A stretch of 64,000 nucleotides of DNA from Magnetospirillum sp. SS-4 (GCF_902729425.1 NZ_LR746531.1:1-64000), one strand, 5' to 3'. Positions 36,549-45,698 are shown, counted from the first letter of the stretch. Notes: generated by a model from the letters alone, not told the origin. Numbers and translations are program-made.

Positions 36549-38252
36549 GTGTCCAAGAGAATCACCATCGATCCCATCACCCGGATTGAAGGCCATCTGC
36601 GCGTCGACGTCGAAGTCGATGGGGGAAAGGTCACCAAGGCATGGTCGTCGGGCCAGATGTGGCGCGGCGTCGAACTGATCCTGCTGGGCCGCGACCCGCG
36701 CGACGCCTGGGCCATCACCCAGCGCATCTGCGGCGTCTGCACCACCGTGCACGCCATCACCTCGGTCCGCGCCGTCGAGAACGCGCTGAACCTGGACATT
36801 CCGGTGAACGCCCAGTTCATCCGCAACATGATCATCTCGGCCCACGCCATCCATGATCATATCGTCCACTTCTACCACCTGTCGGCGCTGGACTGGGTCG
36901 ACGTGGTCAGCGCCCTGAAGGCCGATCCGATCAAGACCGCCCAGTTGGCGGAAAGCCTGTCGGACTGGCCGCTCAACAACCGCCACGTCATGACCCAGAC
37001 GCTGGAAAAGCTGAAGACCTTCGTCGGCAGCGGCCAGTTGGGGCCGTTCACCAACGGCTATTGGGGCCATCCGGCCATGAAGCTGTCGCCCGAGGTCAAC
37101 CTGCTGGCGGTGGCGCATTACCTCCAGGCGCTGGACGCCCAGCGCCACGCCAACAAGATCGTCACCTTGCTGGGGTCCAAGAGCCCGCATATCCAGAACG
37201 TGGCGGTGGGCGGCGTCTCGAACCCCATCGCCACCGACAGCCAGTCGGTGCTGACCGTCGAGCGCCTGCTGAAGCTGAAGATGCACATGGATGCGCTGTC
37301 TGACTTCATCCACAAGGTCTATCTGGTGGACATCGCCGCCATCGGCGCCTTCTACGCCGACTGGACCAAGTACGGCGCCGGCGTCACCAATTACCTGTCC
37401 TGCCCCGACTTCCCCATGGACAGCAAGGGCACCAAGTTCCTGGTTCCCGGCGGCTACATTCCCAATGCCGATCTGGCCAAGTACAAGCCCATCACCGCCT
37501 TCGGCGACGCCTATCTGCGCGACGGCGTCGAGGAAGGGGTCAAGCATGCCTGGTACAAATATTCCAAGCCCGGCCCGCTGCACCCCTACAAGGGCGAGAC
37601 CACACCCGAGTACACCGACTTCCAGGACGACGGCAAGTATTCCTGGCTGAAGGCACCCACCTTCTACGGCGAACGCGCCCAGGTCGGGCCGCTGTCTTCC
37701 GTGCTGGCCGGCGTCGCCGCCGGTCACCAGCCCACCATCAACTATGCCACCAAGGTGCTGGACACCGCGTCGTCGCTGCTGGGCTCCAAGATCCCGCTGG
37801 CGGCGCTGCACTCGACCATCGGACGCCACGCCGCCCGCGCCGTGCGCTGCGCCGTCATGCAGGACGTGCTGCAACAGAACTGGCAGGCCCTGATCGACAA
37901 TATCGGCAAGGGCGACGTCGCCAGCTTCAACAAGCCGACCTTCCCCAAGGGCGAGATCATGGGCTACGGCTTCCACGAGGCGCCGCGCGGCCTGCTGTCG
38001 CACTGGACGGTGATCAAGGACGGCAAGATCGCCAATTACCAGTGCGTGGTGCCGTCGACCTGGAACGCCGGCCCCCGCGACGACACCGACAAGATCGGCC
38101 CCTACGAGGCCTCGCTGATGGACAATCCCATCGCCGACGCCGAACAGCCGCTGGAAGTGCTGCGCACCATCCACTCGTTCGATCCCTGCCTCGCCTGCGC
38201 CGTGCATGTGGTCGAGGACAACAAGGAAGTCGTCCAGGTCAAGGCGCTGTAG
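36549..38252 (+). CDS. hybC: [NiFe]-hydrogenase large subunit (Hyb type)
   Basis: The 567-residue catalytic subunit binds the Ni-Fe(CN)2CO site. The L1 motif is RICGVCTTVHA (C61, C64) and the L2 motif is DPCLACAVH (C547, C550, H553). Fourteen residues follow H553 and should be removed by the HybD protease after nickel insertion. It is exported folded with the Tat-bearing small subunit. The start is GTG at 36549. The sequence and the hybOABCD order point to the group 1 Hyb (hydrogenase-2) type, whose members can run reversibly. Confidence 0.96.
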   Translation: MSKRITIDPITRIEGHLRVDVEVDGGKVTKAWSSGQMWRGVELILLGRDPRDAWAITQRICGVCTTVHAITSVRAVENALNLDIPVNAQFIRNMIISAHAIHDHIVHFYHLSALDWVDVVSALKADPIKTAQLAESLSDWPLNNRHVMTQTLEKLKTFVGSGQLGPFTNGYWGHPAMKLSPEVNLLAVAHYLQALDAQRHANKIVTLLGSKSPHIQNVAVGGVSNPIATDSQSVLTVERLLKLKMHMDALSDFIHKVYLVDIAAIGAFYADWTKYGAGVTNYLSCPDFPMDSKGTKFLVPGGYIPNADLAKYKPITAFGDAYLRDGVEEGVKHAWYKYSKPGPLHPYKGETTPEYTDFQDDGKYSWLKAPTFYGERAQVGPLSSVLAGVAAGHQPTINYATKVLDTASSLLGSKIPLAALHSTIGRHAARAVRCAVMQDVLQQNWQALIDNIGKGDVASFNKPTFPKGEIMGYGFHEAPRGLLSHWTVIKDGKIANYQCVVPSTWNAGPRDDTDKIGPYEASLMDNPIADAEQPLEVLRTIHSFDPCLACAVHVVEDNKEVVQVKAL

Positions 38253-38267
38253 TAAAGTCGCGGCTTC

Positions 38268-38292
38268 CCCCTCTCCCTTCGTGGGAGAGGGG
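38268..38292 (+). terminator. Intra-operon hairpin between hybC and hybD
   Basis: CCCCTCTCCC (38268-38277) pairs perfectly with GGGAGAGGGG (38283-38292) around a 5-base loop, followed by CTTTGC. The weak T-run suggests partial termination or mRNA protection that lowers hybD/hyp expression relative to the structural genes. Confidence 0.55.
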
Positions 38293-38310
38293 CTTTGCAT
38301 TGAGGTTCCT

Positions 38311-38793
38311 ATGCGTGTGGTGATCCTGGGCGTCGGCAACATCCTGCTCACCGATGAAGGCGTGGGCGTCCACGCCGTCAACGAGCTTATCGCCCGCTAC
38401 GACCTGCCCGACGAGGTCGAGGTCATCGACGGCGGCACCTCGGGCATGGATTGCCTGGATCAGGTCTCGGACGCCGATCACCTGCTGATCGCCGATGCCA
38501 TGCGGGCAAAGAAGGAGCCCGGCACCATCACCCGGCTGGCCGGCGACCAGATTCCCGCCTTTTTCAAGACCAAGATATCCCCCCATCAGGTCGGCATCTC
38601 CGACATGCTGGCGGCGCTGAACTTCCACGGCCTGATGCCCCGCAACATCGTGCTGTTCGGCATCGAGCCGCTGTCCTTCGCCACCGCCATGGAACTGTCG
38701 CCCTCCATCGCCGCCCGGATTCCCGAGGTGGTGGACTGCCTCGTCGCCGAATTGAAGGCCATCGGCATCGATGCGCGGCGCAAGGCGGCCTGA
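38311..38793 (+). CDS. hybD: Hydrogenase maturation protease HybD
   Basis: The 160-residue endopeptidase has the family signatures ILGVGNILLTDEGVGVHAV (nickel-sensing Glu/Asp), DGGTSGMDCL, DAMRAKKEPG and SPHQVGISDML with the metal-binding histidine. It clips the C-terminal extension of the large subunit encoded just upstream. The ATG at 38311 follows GAGG. Confidence 0.95.
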   Translation: MRVVILGVGNILLTDEGVGVHAVNELIARYDLPDEVEVIDGGTSGMDCLDQVSDADHLLIADAMRAKKEPGTITRLAGDQIPAFFKTKISPHQVGISDMLAALNFHGLMPRNIVLFGIEPLSFATAMELSPSIAARIPEVVDCLVAELKAIGIDARRKAA

Positions 38794-38895
38794 GGGGGAT
38801 GAAAAACCGATCGACGAGCCAGGCCCCCTGGCGAGGAGTTGGCGCGTTGAGCGCGCGCGCCTCGTGGCGCGGGAGCCCAGCCCTGCGGATGCAGG

Positions 38896-38912
38896 GCGCC
38901 CGGCGCTTGAGG
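38896..38912. repeat. Short dispersed intergenic repeat, copy 2
   Basis: GCGCCCGGCGCTTGAGG matches the copy at 27676-27692 at 16 of 17 positions. It lies in the 132-base hybD-hypC gap, together with GC-rich palindromic runs around 38850-38895. Confidence 0.45.
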
Positions 38913-38925
38913 GAGGAGAAGTAAG

Positions 38926-39159
38926 ATGTGCATGGCGGTTCCGTCGCGCATCGTCGCCATCGACAACGGCATGGCCACCGTCGAGGCGTTCGGCGCCATC
39001 CGCACCACCAGCCTGATGCTGCTGGAGGACGAAGTGGCGGTGGGCGATTACGTCATCCTGGGTGCCGGCGGCAATTTCGCCGCCGAGAAGGTCGAGCCCG
39101 AAGTGGCGGCCGAAGCCCTGGCCTATCTCGCCGACGTGCTGGACAGCGGCCTCGCCTGA
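38926..39159 (+). CDS. hypC: Hydrogenase assembly chaperone HypC/HybG (copy 1)
   Basis: The 77-residue protein starts MCMAVPSRIV; the N-terminal cysteine after Met removal is essential in this family for carrying the Fe(CN)2CO unit with HypD. VAVGDYVILGAGG is the conserved middle. Its position directly after hybD suggests it is the copy dedicated to HybC (HybG role). A second HypC is at 43237. Strong site GGAGGAG upstream. Confidence 0.94.
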   Translation: MCMAVPSRIVAIDNGMATVEAFGAIRTTSLMLLEDEVAVGDYVILGAGGNFAAEKVEPEVAAEALAYLADVLDSGLA

Positions 39160-40331
39160 TGCAGGGACTTGAGGCCGGCATCAGCCTCGCTCTCGGAATC
39201 GAGGGGGGCTCCGTCGCCAGCGTCGATATCCGCTCGACCCGATTGGTGCAGGCGTCGCGCATGCTGGCCGGGCGCACGCCGGCCCAGGTGATCGCCATCC
39301 TTCCCACCATCTTCGCGCTATGCGGCACCGCCCAGGGTCTGGCCGCCGCCGCCGCCGTCGAAAACGCCCTCGGCCAACCGGCACCGCCGCCTCAGCGCAT
39401 GGCCCGACGCCTGCTGCTGCTGGTCGAGACCATCGCCGAGCATGCCCTGGGAGTTCTGCGCGACTGGCCGGCCCTGACCGGGACGCAACCCGATCTGGCC
39501 GCCGCCAAGACGCTGCGGCCCTGCCTTGCCGCCACCCGCCGCGCCCTCTACCCCGACGGCGACTGGGCGCGGCCAGGCGGCGGCCGCCTTGCGGTGGCGC
39601 GGCCGGTCCTGGACGAACAGATTAGCATCCTGTCCGGCATCGCCGAACGCCTGTTCGCAGCCGCGCCCGACGAGTGCTGCGAGAGTCCCGATACCTTCGC
39701 GGCCTGGGTGTCGCGGGGAGAAGGCCCAGCCGCCGCCCTGCTCAACCATATCCATCGCGACGGGCTGGACGGCTTCGGCCGTTCGCCGGTCCACCCCATG
39801 GCGGAGTCCGGACCGGCCGATCTGGACGACCGCCTGCGGGCCGACCATGACGGGCATTATGCCGCCCGGCCGGATTGCGCCGGCCAGCCCCAGGAAACCA
39901 ACGCCCTGACCCGCCGGATGCGCCATCCACTGATCGCCGGATTGCTGGAACGGCACGGCGGCGGCCTTGTCTCCCGCTTTGCCGCCCGACTGGTGGAGAT
40001 CACGGCGTCGTTGCGCGAAGCGGCGGATTTGGCGCAGGATTTATGCGACGCCCCAGGCACGGATGCCGACCTCGCCGGCAGCGGGCGCGGCCTGGGACGT
40101 GTCGAGGCCGCCCGCGGCCTGCTGGTCCATGGCGTCGAACTGGAGGAAGGCGTGGTGCGCCGCTATCAGATTCTGGCTCCGACCGAGTGGAATTTCCACC
40201 CCCGGGGGCCGTTGCGTCACGGCCTGCTGGGGGCCGGGGCCGGCCCCGGCCTGGAGCGCCGCGCCCGCCTGGCCGTCGCCGCCCTGGACCCCTGCGTCGC
40301 CTGCACCATCGAGATCACCCGCCATGCATGA
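39159..40331 (+). CDS. hupK: HupK-like hydrogenase assembly scaffold
   Basis: The 390-residue protein is a diverged copy of the large subunit. C55 in FALCGTAQGLAAAAAVENAL aligns with the second L1 cysteine, while the first is lost. The L2 end DPCVACTIEI keeps C379 and C382. This fits HupK/HoxV proteins, thought to hold the Fe(CN)2CO unit during assembly; they are found mostly in aerobic hydrogen oxidisers. The TGATG junction with hypC shows coupling. The middle (about 150-260) is poorly conserved with HybC. Confidence 0.87.
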   Translation: MQGLEAGISLALGIEGGSVASVDIRSTRLVQASRMLAGRTPAQVIAILPTIFALCGTAQGLAAAAAVENALGQPAPPPQRMARRLLLLVETIAEHALGVLRDWPALTGTQPDLAAAKTLRPCLAATRRALYPDGDWARPGGGRLAVARPVLDEQISILSGIAERLFAAAPDECCESPDTFAAWVSRGEGPAAALLNHIHRDGLDGFGRSPVHPMAESGPADLDDRLRADHDGHYAARPDCAGQPQETNALTRRMRHPLIAGLLERHGGGLVSRFAARLVEITASLREAADLAQDLCDAPGTDADLAGSGRGLGRVEAARGLLVHGVELEEGVVRRYQILAPTEWNFHPRGPLRHGLLGAGAGPGLERRARLAVAALDPCVACTIEITRHA

Positions 40332-40668
40332 AATGTCGCTGACCGAGGGCGTGGTGCGGATTTTGGAACAGCAGGCCGAGACCCACGGCTTCACCCGCGT
40401 CAAGACGGTGTGGCTGGAGATCGGCGAATTGTCCACCGTGATCCCCGAAAGCATGGAATTCTGCTTCGACGCCGTGGCGCGGGGCAATCCGCTGACCGAG
40501 GGCGCAAGGCTGGAGATCATCCGCATTCCCGGCACGGCGTGGTGCATGGAGTGTTCGGAAAGCGTCGCGGTAACGTCGCGCATCGACCTTTGCCCGAAAT
40601 GCGGCGGCGCCAGGCTGGCCGTCACCACCGGCGAGGAAATGCGGATCAAGGAAATGGAGGTGGAGTGA
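40324..40668 (+). CDS. hypA: Hydrogenase nickel-insertion protein HypA
   Basis: The 114-residue protein starts [11 protein letters not shown], where His2 is the nickel ligand. Two zinc-binding pairs follow, CMEC and CPKC. It delivers nickel to the large subunit with HypB. It overlaps hupK by 8 bases and hypB by 1 (TGATG). Confidence 0.96.
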   Translation: MHEMSLTEGVVRILEQQAETHGFTRVKTVWLEIGELSTVIPESMEFCFDAVARGNPLTEGARLEIIRIPGTAWCMECSESVAVTSRIDLCPKCGGARLAVTTGEEMRIKEMEVE

Positions 40669-41516
40669 TGTGCACCGTTTGCGGCTGCGGCGAGTCCAAG
40701 GTGGAAGGCCACTCCCATTCCCACGGCCATGGACACCACCATCACGGCCATGATCACCACCATGATCACGATCACGACCACGATATGCATTTCGGCCACG
40801 GCATCGCGGGGGTGCATGTTCCGGGGCTCAGCCAGTCGCGCATCGTCCAGATCGAGCGGGACATCCTCGGCCACAACAACGACCATGCCGGCCGCAACCG
40901 CGCCTGGCTGAGCCGTCGCGGGGTGTTCGCGCTGAATCTGGTGTCCAGTCCCGGTTCGGGCAAGACCACCTTGCTGTGCCGCACCGCCCTGGCGCTGAAG
41001 GACCGCTTTCCCCTGGCGGTGATCGAGGGCGACCAGCAGACCAGCTTCGACGCCGACCGCATCCGCGCCACCGGCATCCCCGCGCTTCAGGTCAATACCG
41101 GCAAGGGCTGCCATCTCGACGCCCACATGGTGGAAACCGCGTTGGAACGCCTGGACATCGCCCCGGATTCGGTGCTGTTCATCGAGAATGTCGGCAATCT
41201 GGTGTGCCCCGCCGCCTTCGACCTGGGCGAGGCCTACAAGGTGGCGATCCTGTCGGTGACCGAGGGCGAGGACAAGCCGCTCAAATACCCCGACATGTTC
41301 CACGCCGCCGGCATGATGATCCTGAACAAGACCGACCTGCTGCCCCATTGCGATTTCGACGTGGAACGCTGCATCGCCTTTGCCCGGCGGGTCAATCCCG
41401 ACATCGTGGTGCTTCAGCTCTCGGCCCGCACCGGAGAAGGCATGGACGAGTGGCTGGCCTGGATCACCGAGGGCCGCCGAAGGATGGCCGCCCATCGCAA
41501 GGGATTGGCCGGCTAA
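40668..41516 (+). CDS. hypB: Hydrogenase nickel-insertion GTPase HypB
   Basis: The 282-residue protein has an N-terminal CxxCGC motif (MCTVCGCGE) and a His-rich stretch (about 16-42, [14 protein letters not shown] and onward) that can store nickel. The G domain has [13 protein letters not shown] (P-loop), ENVGNLVCP (Walker B/metal switch) and NKTDLL. It drives nickel insertion with HypA. The stop overlaps the end of an antisense gene by 4 bases. Confidence 0.96.
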   Translation: MCTVCGCGESKVEGHSHSHGHGHHHHGHDHHHDHDHDHDMHFGHGIAGVHVPGLSQSRIVQIERDILGHNNDHAGRNRAWLSRRGVFALNLVSSPGSGKTTLLCRTALALKDRFPLAVIEGDQQTSFDADRIRATGIPALQVNTGKGCHLDAHMVETALERLDIAPDSVLFIENVGNLVCPAAFDLGEAYKVAILSVTEGEDKPLKYPDMFHAAGMMILNKTDLLPHCDFDVERCIAFARRVNPDIVVLQLSARTGEGMDEWLAWITEGRRRMAAHRKGLAG

Positions 41517-41869
41517 TGAAGGGCAACCGTCCGGGCAATGGTGAACACCAGTCCCACCAGACCGAGAGAGATGCCGACGAACCACGTCAGCATCTGAAAG
41601 GTGGTCGGCAGGTTGGACAGACGGCCTTCGATGCCTGCCAAACGCTCCTTGATGGCGGCGGCATCCTTCACCAGGGATTTGAGGTCTACCTTGATTTCCT
41701 TGACGTCGGCTTCCAGGACGCCAACTCGGCGCGAAAGCTCATCCAAGCCGCCACCGTGGGGAGGATCTCCCCCCTGCGGAGGCAGGCGCCCGCGCTCGGC
41801 CAGCCCCTCGGCCCATTTTTGAGCGTTGGTGAAATCGACGGTGTCACTCCCTGGGGGCATGTTCACCAC
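41513..41869 (-). CDS. Small coiled-coil protein with C-terminal membrane helix
   Basis: The 118-residue protein has a heptad-rich middle (about 46-85, [20 protein letters not shown]) then LPTTFQML and one hydrophobic helix (about 93-112). This XhlA-like layout, with coiled coil before a tail anchor, is common in small membrane proteins of phage or host origin, but no function follows from it. It is antisense to the hyp operon, tail-to-tail with hypB, and overlaps the gene behind it by 26 bases. Confidence 0.7.
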   Translation of the reverse strand: MVNMPPGSDTVDFTNAQKWAEGLAERGRLPPQGGDPPHGGGLDELSRRVGVLEADVKEIKVDLKSLVKDAAAIKERLAGIEGRLSNLPTTFQMLTWFVGISLGLVGLVFTIARTVALH

Positions 41870-42089
41870 TCACGATCTCCGCGGCCTGGACGACATAATC
41901 CACAGCCTTCTTCACGGCGGTCTCTCTCTGACCAGCCGCGTCCGCCTCACCCGTGGTCTGGGGAAGGGCAATCAGCGTCATCGTCGCGGCGCAAAGCTTC
42001 AACAACGCCGTTTCCAGGTGCTCGACCCGATTATGAAGATCAATTTCCGTCAAGGTCATTGGACATCCGACCACCTGCTGCTCCGTCAT
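41844..42089 (-). CDS. Small uncharacterised protein, partner of the coiled-coil gene
   Basis: This 81-residue protein is mostly helical: MTLTEIDLHNRVEHLETALLKL, a short hydrophobic stretch (CAATMTLIALP), then an Ala/Glu-rich helix ending in GEHAPRE. I recognise no domain. The ATG at 42089 is favoured because longer versions would overlap hypF on the other strand. It precedes the coiled-coil gene with an overlap, so the two are likely one small operon. Confidence 0.55.
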   Translation of the reverse strand: MTEQQVVGCPMTLTEIDLHNRVEHLETALLKLCAATMTLIALPQTTGEADAAGQRETAVKKAVDYVVQAAEIVSGEHAPRE

Positions 42090-42141
42090 CACATTGGCAT
42101 CGGTCCTTCCCTCGCGCAACAGGAACAAGGATGATGGTTGC

Positions 42142-43215
42142 ATGACCGCCATCGCCACCACCATCGCCCTGCCCCGCACCGTGCCGCCGGTGCTGGCGGT
42201 GGGCGCCTTCCTCAAGAACACCATCTGCGTCACCCGCGGCGCCGAGGCCTTCGTCTCGGCAATTCACGGCGATCTCGGCACGCCAGAGGCCATCAAGGCC
42301 TTCGACCGCTCGGTGGACACCCTGGTGGCGGAACTGGGCGTCAGCCCGGTCCGAATCGCCTGCGACCTGCATCCCGATTTTCATTCCACCCGCTATGCCC
42401 AGGGCCTGGACCTGCCCCAGGTGCCGGTGCAGCACCACCACGCCCACGCCGCCGCGATCAGTGCCGAGCACGGCCATGACGGGCCGGTGATCGCCCTGTC
42501 GCTGGACGGTTTCGGCCTTGGGCCGGGCAACCAGTCGTGGGGCGGCGAATTGCTGCTGGTGGACGGCCCCCATTACCGCCGCCTGGGCCATCTGGCCCTG
42601 CTGCCCCAGCCCGGCGGCGACGCCGCCGCGCGCGAGCCCTGGCGCATGGCCGCCGCCGCCCTGCACCGGTTGGGCCGGGGCGCCGAGATCGCCGGGCGCT
42701 TCAAGGCCATTCCCGCCGCCGCCATGCTGCCCCAGATACTGGACAAGGGCATCAACTGCCCGCGAACCTCCAGCGCCGGCCGGCTGTTCGACGCCGCCTG
42801 CGGCCTGCTGGGCCTTCACCTCGTCGCCGAATTCGAGGGCCAGGCCCCCATGGCGCTGGAAGCGCTGGTGACCCGGCCCGAAGCCCTGCCCGCCGGCTGG
42901 ATCATCCAGGACGGAATCCTCGACCTGTTGCCGACCCTGGCGCTGCTGTCGTCCTGCCCCGATCCGGCAAGGGGGGCCAACCTGTTCCACGGCACCCTGA
43001 TCGAGGCTCTGGCCGCCTGGGCCGGCGACGCTGCCGAGGCCGTCGGAGTCGAGACGGTGACCCTGGGCGGCGGCTGCTTCCTCAACCGGGTGCTGAGCGC
43101 GGGCGTGGTGGAGCGGCTGGAACGCCGGGGTCTGCGCCCACTGACAGCCCACCGGGTCTCGCCCGGCGATGCCGGTCTCAGCCTGGGCCAGGCCTGGATC
43201 GCCGCGTTGAGTTGA
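42142..43215 (+). CDS. hypF: HypF-type carbamoyltransferase domain (short HypF)
   Basis: The 357-residue protein matches only the C-terminal Kae1-like half of HypF: FLKNTICVTRGAEAFVSAIHGDL, ACDLHPDFHSTRYA, VQHHHAHAAAISAEH (metal histidines), LSLDGFGLGP, NCPRTSSAGRLFDAA and VTLGGGCFLNRVL. The acylphosphatase, zinc-finger and YrdC domains of full HypF (about 750 residues) are missing. HypF makes the carbamoyl group that becomes the cyanide ligands. Shortened HypF proteins are known (Ralstonia HypF1), so this need not be dead. Confidence 0.9.
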   Translation: MTAIATTIALPRTVPPVLAVGAFLKNTICVTRGAEAFVSAIHGDLGTPEAIKAFDRSVDTLVAELGVSPVRIACDLHPDFHSTRYAQGLDLPQVPVQHHHAHAAAISAEHGHDGPVIALSLDGFGLGPGNQSWGGELLLVDGPHYRRLGHLALLPQPGGDAAAREPWRMAAAALHRLGRGAEIAGRFKAIPAAAMLPQILDKGINCPRTSSAGRLFDAACGLLGLHLVAEFEGQAPMALEALVTRPEALPAGWIIQDGILDLLPTLALLSSCPDPARGANLFHGTLIEALAAWAGDAAEAVGVETVTLGGGCFLNRVLSAGVVERLERRGLRPLTAHRVSPGDAGLSLGQAWIAALS

Positions 43216-43236
43216 GTCTCTGAGAGGACCTTAACC

Positions 43237-43473
43237 ATGTGCCTTGCCCTGCCTGCCCTGGTCACCGAATTGCTGCCCGACGACAACGCCAAGGTCAATC
43301 TGGGCGGCGTCGCCAAGACGGTGTCGCTGGCCCTGGTGTCGGACGTGGCGGTGGGCGATTACGTCATCGTCCATGTGGGCTACGCCCTGTCGGTGATCGA
43401 CCCGGAAGAGGCCGCCCGCACCCTGGAACTGTTCGCCGAGATGGGGGAACTGGTCCCGGAGGGAACGGCGTGA
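43237..43473 (+). CDS. hypC: Hydrogenase assembly chaperone HypC (copy 2)
   Basis: The 78-residue protein starts MCLALPALV with the essential N-terminal cysteine and has VAVGDYVIVHVGYALSVIDPEEA, the full HypC pattern. It sits immediately before hypD, its usual partner. It is more canonical at the C-terminus than the copy at 38926. GTGA overlap with hypD. Confidence 0.95.
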   Translation: MCLALPALVTELLPDDNAKVNLGGVAKTVSLALVSDVAVGDYVIVHVGYALSVIDPEEAARTLELFAEMGELVPEGTA

Positions 43474-44633
43474 AATATATCGACGAATTCCGCGACGGCA
43501 CCGTCGCCCAGGGCATCGCCAAGGCCATCCGGGCCGAGGCCGACCCGGGCCGCGCCTATCACATCATGGAATTCTGCGGCGGCCACACCCACGCCATCTC
43601 GCGCTATGGCCTCGAAGACCTGCTGCCCGCCAATGTGCGGATGATCCACGGCCCCGGCTGCCCGGTCTGCGTCCTGCCGGTGGGGCGCATCGACGCCGCC
43701 ATCTGGCTGGCCCGCCAGGACGGCGTCACCCTGTGCACCTATGGCGACATGCTGCGCGTGCCGGGCTCGAAGCGGCTGTCGCTGCTGAAGGCCAAGGCCG
43801 AGGGCTGCGACATCCGCATGGTCTATTCCACCATGGACGCCCTGAAGCTGGCCCAAAGCCTGCCGGAGCGCCAGGTGGTGTTCTTCGCCATCGGCTTCGA
43901 GACCACCACGCCCCCCACCGCCGTGGCCATCAAGCAGGCTCAGGCCATGGGGCTGGGGAATTTCAGCGTGTTCTGCAACCACGTCCTGACGCCGTCGGCC
44001 ATCACCCAGATTCTCGACAGTCCCGAAGTGCGCGAGCTGGGCACCGTCAGGCTGGACGCCTTCATCGGCCCCGCCCATGTGTCCACCATCATCGGCTCGC
44101 GCCCCTACGAATACTTCGCCGAGGAGTATCAGCGGCCGGTGGTGATCGCCGGCTTCGAGCCGCTGGACGTCATGCAGGCGGTGCGCATGCTGGTGCGCCA
44201 GATCAATGACGGCCGCTTCGAGGTCGAAAACGAGTTCGCGCGCGCCGTCACCCGCGACGGCAACGAAAAGGCCAAGTCGCTGGTGGCCGACATGTTCGAG
44301 CTTCGCCGCGCCTTCGAATGGCGCGGCCTGGGGCTGGTGCCCTATTCGGCGCTGCGCCTGAAGGAGCGCTTCGCCGCCTGGGACGCCGAGCGCCGCTGGG
44401 ACGTGCCCCAGGACAGCCCGCCCGACAACAAGGCCTGCGAATGCGGCGCCATCCTGCGGGGCGTCAAGAAGCCCGTCGACTGCAAGCTGTTCGGCACGGT
44501 CTGCACCCCGGAAAACCCCATGGGATCGTGCATGGTCTCGGCCGAGGGCGCCTGCGCCGCCCATTGGACCTATGGCCGCTTCCGCGACGCCGATCCCGGC
44601 CACGCCAGCGGACCGGACCCGGAAGGAGACTGA
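43470..44633 (+). CDS. hypD: Hydrogenase maturation protein HypD
   Basis: The 387-residue iron-sulfur protein assembles Fe(CN)2CO. Signatures are MEFCGGHTHAISRYG, HGPGCPVCVLP, FAIGFETTTPPTA, FCNHVLTP and, at the C-terminus, the cluster cysteines of CECGAILRG and DCKLFGTVCTPENPMGSCMVS. The start is GTG at 43470, overlapping the hypC stop. hypE follows without a gap. Confidence 0.96.
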   Translation: MKYIDEFRDGTVAQGIAKAIRAEADPGRAYHIMEFCGGHTHAISRYGLEDLLPANVRMIHGPGCPVCVLPVGRIDAAIWLARQDGVTLCTYGDMLRVPGSKRLSLLKAKAEGCDIRMVYSTMDALKLAQSLPERQVVFFAIGFETTTPPTAVAIKQAQAMGLGNFSVFCNHVLTPSAITQILDSPEVRELGTVRLDAFIGPAHVSTIIGSRPYEYFAEEYQRPVVIAGFEPLDVMQAVRMLVRQINDGRFEVENEFARAVTRDGNEKAKSLVADMFELRRAFEWRGLGLVPYSALRLKERFAAWDAERRWDVPQDSPPDNKACECGAILRGVKKPVDCKLFGTVCTPENPMGSCMVSAEGACAAHWTYGRFRDADPGHASGPDPEGD

Positions 44634-45698
44634 ATGACCCTGCCCCGCCGCGCCCATCCCCGCCCGCTGGACGTCGAGAACGGCCGCGTCGACCTCACCC
44701 ATGGCGGCGGCGGCCGCGCCATGGCCCAGTTGGTCGAGGAGATGTTCATCCGGGCCTTCGACAACGAGGCGCTGAATCAGCGCAACGACCAGGCCGCCTT
44801 CGACGTCCCCCCCGAACTGCTGAAGGGCGGCCGCATGGTGATGACCACCGACGGCTATGTCATCAGCCCGCTGTTCTTTCCCGGCGGCGATATCGGATCG
44901 CTTGCCGTTCACGGCACCGTCAACGACGTCGCCATGGCCGGCGCGGTACCGCTGTCGCTGTCGGCCGGCTTCATCATCGAGGAAGGTTTTCCGCTGGCCG
45001 ATCTTCAGCGCATCGTCCAATCCATGGCCAAAGCCAGCAGGGAGGCCGGCGTGCCGGTGGTCACCGGCGACACCAAGGTGGTGGAGAAGGGCAAGGGTGA
45101 CGGCCTGTTCATCACCACCGCCGGCATCGGCATGGTGCCGGCGGGCGTCATGATTTCCGGCGACCGGGCGCGGCCGGGCGACGCCATCCTGGTGTCGGGC
45201 ACCATGGGCGATCACGGCGTGGCGGTGATGAGCCAGCGCGAGGGCCTGGGCTTCGAGACCGCCATCTTGTCGGATTCGGCGGCGCTGCACACCATGGTGG
45301 CCGCCATGGTGGCGGCGCAGCCGGCCATCCATGTGCTGCGCGACCCCACCCGTGGCGGGCTGGCGGCGACGCTGAACGAGATCGCCTCGCAATCGGCGGT
45401 CGGCATGCTGATCGAGGAGAACGCGGTGCCGGTCGCCCCCGAGGTCAGGGGCGCCTGCGAGTTGCTGGGCCTCGACCCGCTTTACGTCGCCAACGAGGGC
45501 AAGCTGATCTGCATCTGCGCCGAGGACGACGCCGAAGCGCTGCTGGCGGTAATGCGCGCCCATCCGCTGGGCGCCAACGCCGCCCGCATCGGCACCTGCC
45601 GCGAGGATTCCCACCACTTCGTCCAGATGCGCACCGGCATGGGCGGAATGCGGGTGGTGGACTGGCTGGCCGGCGAGCAATTGCCGAGGATCTGCTGA
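44634..45698 (+). CDS. hypE: Hydrogenase maturation protein HypE
   Basis: The 354-residue PurM-like ATPase dehydrates the carbamoyl group on its own C-terminal cysteine to a thiocyanate that becomes the cyanide ligand. The terminal PRIC supplies that cysteine. HGGGGRAM, GTVNDVAMAGA, VTGDTKVVEKGKGDG and DPTRGGLAATLNE are ATP/metal-binding segments. AAGGAG precedes the ATG, and the stop overlaps hypX by one base. Confidence 0.96.
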   Translation: MTLPRRAHPRPLDVENGRVDLTHGGGGRAMAQLVEEMFIRAFDNEALNQRNDQAAFDVPPELLKGGRMVMTTDGYVISPLFFPGGDIGSLAVHGTVNDVAMAGAVPLSLSAGFIIEEGFPLADLQRIVQSMAKASREAGVPVVTGDTKVVEKGKGDGLFITTAGIGMVPAGVMISGDRARPGDAILVSGTMGDHGVAVMSQREGLGFETAILSDSAALHTMVAAMVAAQPAIHVLRDPTRGGLAATLNEIASQSAVGMLIEENAVPVAPEVRGACELLGLDPLYVANEGKLICICAEDDAEALLAVMRAHPLGANAARIGTCREDSHHFVQMRTGMGGMRVVDWLAGEQLPRIC

